Assembly (NCBI RefSeq): GCF_000143415.4
Contig: NW_003314299.1
Span: 426,242-469,754 of the forward strand
Origin: Selaginella moellendorffii
Taxonomy: Eukaryota; Streptophyta; Lycopodiopsida; Selaginellales; Selaginellaceae
Reading direction: 5' to 3'
Length of the DNA stretch: 43,513 nucleotides
Shown here: piece by piece, positions 41,781 through 43,513 of the stretch
How positions within the stretch are numbered: position 1 is the first letter of the stretch
How the letters are laid out: each line of letters starts with the position of its first letter
Position numbers and translations under genes: made by a program
The notes under the pieces: model-generated
What the model was told of the DNA's origin: nothing
The model's database searches: none
The model's input: the letters and a program-made list of their open reading frames with translations, nothing else

Positions 41781-42300
41781 TAATCCCTTCTGGAATTATA
41801 AAGATTAGGTTTAAACCTTAGTCAAACACAGAATAAGGGAGTTAAATTATGCTTTAAGTTAGTCATCCATGTTTAGCTTACCCAATATCTTTATTATATT
41901 TTTGGAATTCATCAAAAACTAAAAAACTCAAAAGTAGTTTTATGGTGAAAAACCTTAAGAGAATATTAGATTTTGTATTTTCACATCAGATTATAACATT
42001 GGTATTGGAGCCTAATTTAATTCTCATGGCTGACAAATATGGAAGGAAAACCAAGGTTATGGTGACTAGAGGATAACTTAAATATGATTGTAGATGATCA
42101 TTCCTAAAGGATTGTTAAGCACCAAATTAAGGTAATAGAATAGAAAAAAGGCTTGTAATCAAAACCCTCCTTTGTAAAAAAAATGCATCCTTTAGGATTT
42201 TACTTTAGTCCCAAAAATTAATTTTTAAAACAATCACAAAAACTTACTAAATATAAAATGACACTAGATTGCAAATTTAGATGCAAGAATAACAAAGTGT
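41781..42300. other. AT-rich spacer, no gene seen
   Basis: Counterpart of the U2 and U3 spacers between calnexin and PPR2. Confidence 0.6.
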
Positions 42301-42352
42301 ATATTTGACAAAATGATATGTTAAAGTTTAGTACTGTGGAGTCCACTATTGT

Positions 42353-43051
42353 ATGTCTACACAGGATCAAGAGATATGGACTTTGACACGACGATTTTTC
42401 GATAAAATGCCATACCAACAGCTAGTTTCTTGGAACACCATGCTTGATGCTTATGCCCAAAACGGGTATATGGTAGAAGCAAGGGTCATGTTCAATGCAA
42501 TGGTGGAGAAGGACGTAATTTCTTGGACTAGAATGCTTGCTGCCTATGGCCTTAGTGGCCAGAGTTCACTTGCAAGAAAAACTTTTGCCCAGATGCCAGG
42601 GAAGAATGAAGTTTCTTGGGATGCAATGCTCAGTGCATGTACCCAAGCAGAGGATTCGGTTTCTGTGTTTAAGATGTTTCACACTATGCAGATGGCCGGC
42701 ATTTACAACCAAGTTGGATTTGTCTCCGCCCTCAATGCTCACGGCCAAGTTGGCAGTGTTAAATGTGCTAGAAGTTGCTTTGTTTCGATGGCTTTTGACT
42801 GTGGCATTCAGCCATGTCACCAGCATTACTCCAGCATAATCGATGGCTTGGCAAGAGCTGGTTACATTGACAATGCAAGAGAACTCATCGGAAACATGAC
42901 ATTTGTTCCCACTTCTTTGAATTGGCTGTGCCTTTTAGCTGCATGTCAGAGCCTCGAGTGTGGAACCTGCATATCAAAATGGGTGTCTGGACTTGCGAGC
43001 AGCAGAGCTATGTATCCTCTCCTGGCAAATGTATGGGCTTGGCATTGTTAG
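42353..43051 (+). CDS. PPR2 3' fragment with intact ORF (U4)
   Basis: 232 aa, the only uninterrupted PPR2 fragment. FFDKMPYQQLVSWNTML, DAYAQNGYMVEAR, DVISWTRMLAAYGLSGQSS, MPGKNEVSWDAMLSAC, then an NQVGFVSALNAHGQVG P2-like unit, CHQHYSSIIDGLARAGY, NWLCLLAACQSLE and a short E1-like end (PLLANVWAWHC). It contains about three S motifs plus the terminal P2/L2/S2 set, far fewer than PPR1. Relative to the 15312 copy the upstream half is missing, so this is a truncated gene whose Met is fortuitous. Expression unknown. Confidence 0.65.
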   Translation: MSTQDQEIWTLTRRFFDKMPYQQLVSWNTMLDAYAQNGYMVEARVMFNAMVEKDVISWTRMLAAYGLSGQSSLARKTFAQMPGKNEVSWDAMLSACTQAEDSVSVFKMFHTMQMAGIYNQVGFVSALNAHGQVGSVKCARSCFVSMAFDCGIQPCHQHYSSIIDGLARAGYIDNARELIGNMTFVPTSLNWLCLLAACQSLECGTCISKWVSGLASSRAMYPLLANVWAWHC

Positions 43052-43513
43052 AATCTAAGGGGAAAAAAACTGCTGCCTAGATTATGTTGTCAAATTGCTC
43101 AAGAATTTAAGACTAGAAGTACCAATTGCGTTTCATGCTTGATAATTTCAAATATTGACAAAATGGGAAAAAAACTAAAAATCATTTGTCTATATAACAC
43201 CCAACATTCCCAGGATCTGAGGGTGGACCTCCTGGACCAAAGAGGCTCTGAGAGATCGCGAGCAACTTCAATCAGACAGATACCTTGCAATACCTAGCGA
43301 TTGAGGTGTGTGGAAAGTGCAGCAGGCGAAAATTGTGTTTGATGATCCGCCTGAGGGAATGTGTTTGATTCTATGTGAATGTTCTCAAAACTCTTCATGG
43401 AAAACTAGAAAAGGATCAATGTTTGATGCCTGACGACGATACTTGCTGCCATGATAGGTACTAACAAAGCAAATATTCCTTTGTGCCATGATGCTCACAC
43501 GAAGCTCTTCAGA
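43052..43513. other. PPR2-to-Lnt intergenic region, cut by window end
   Basis: Homologous to 22557-23030 and 31944-32410. No gene supported before the window ends. Confidence 0.5.

Larger units (their letters stand above)
35614..43513. repeat. Tandem segmental duplication unit U4 (cut by window end)
   Basis: Fourth copy, with the same order as U3 up to the PPR2 fragment. A 1775-bp copia fragment lies inside calnexin. The window ends in the PPR2-to-Lnt intergenic part, so the Lnt-like gene would be just outside. Confidence 0.9.

Overview
The window looks like nuclear DNA of a land plant, most probably a lycophyte of the Selaginella type. This is an inference. It rests on long arrays of 31-residue S-type pentatricopeptide (PPR) motifs, very short introns (51-78 bp with GT/AG ends), a plant-like calnexin, and plant LTR retrotransposons primed by initiator tRNA-Met. 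No species name can be proven from the window alone.

The main structure is a tandem segmental duplication with a period of about 9.3 kb, seen four times: U1 about 1-5289, U2 about 18236-26263, U3 about 26264-35613 and U4 about 35614-43513 (cut by the window end). Each unit has the same order: PPR gene 1 (+); a head-to-head pair of tiny Gly/Cys-rich genes (- then +) sharing a 356-367 bp promoter region; a 5'-truncated calnexin (-); an AT-rich spacer; a 3' fragment of a second PPR gene (+); an apolipoprotein N-acyltransferase-like (Lnt-like, nitrilase-fold) gene (-); and an AT-rich spacer. The best surviving copies are PPR1 in U1 (552 aa open), the Gly/Cys pair in U1 and U4, the three-exon Lnt-like gene in U3 (549 aa, E-K-C triad) and the PPR2 3' ORF in U4 (232 aa). 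Most other copies carry distinct frameshifts or stops, so decay largely followed duplication.

Between U1 and U2 (about 5290-18235) lies a rearranged block: Ty3/gypsy pol fragments; a young complete LTR element at 6960-14232 with two 1148-bp LTRs, a perfect 5-bp target duplication, and a 5-kb interior without evident coding capacity (a LARD-like non-autonomous element); an LRR fragment; the longest PPR2 copy; an inverted PPR2 piece; and a PPR2/PPR1 chimera. The young element sits inside a badly decayed LTR of its own or a related family. In U4 a 1775-bp 5' part of a Ty1/copia element (LTR, PBS, gag, protease, pre-integrase) interrupts calnexin with no target duplication and no loss of target bases.

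No operon-like logic joins the genes. The layout is gene-cluster turnover: duplication, unequal exchange, transposon insertion and pseudogenisation. The most unusual intact elements are the duplicated divergent Gly/Cys-rich micro-gene pair, the G-box-studded LARD LTRs, and the Lnt-like membrane acyltransferase homologue.
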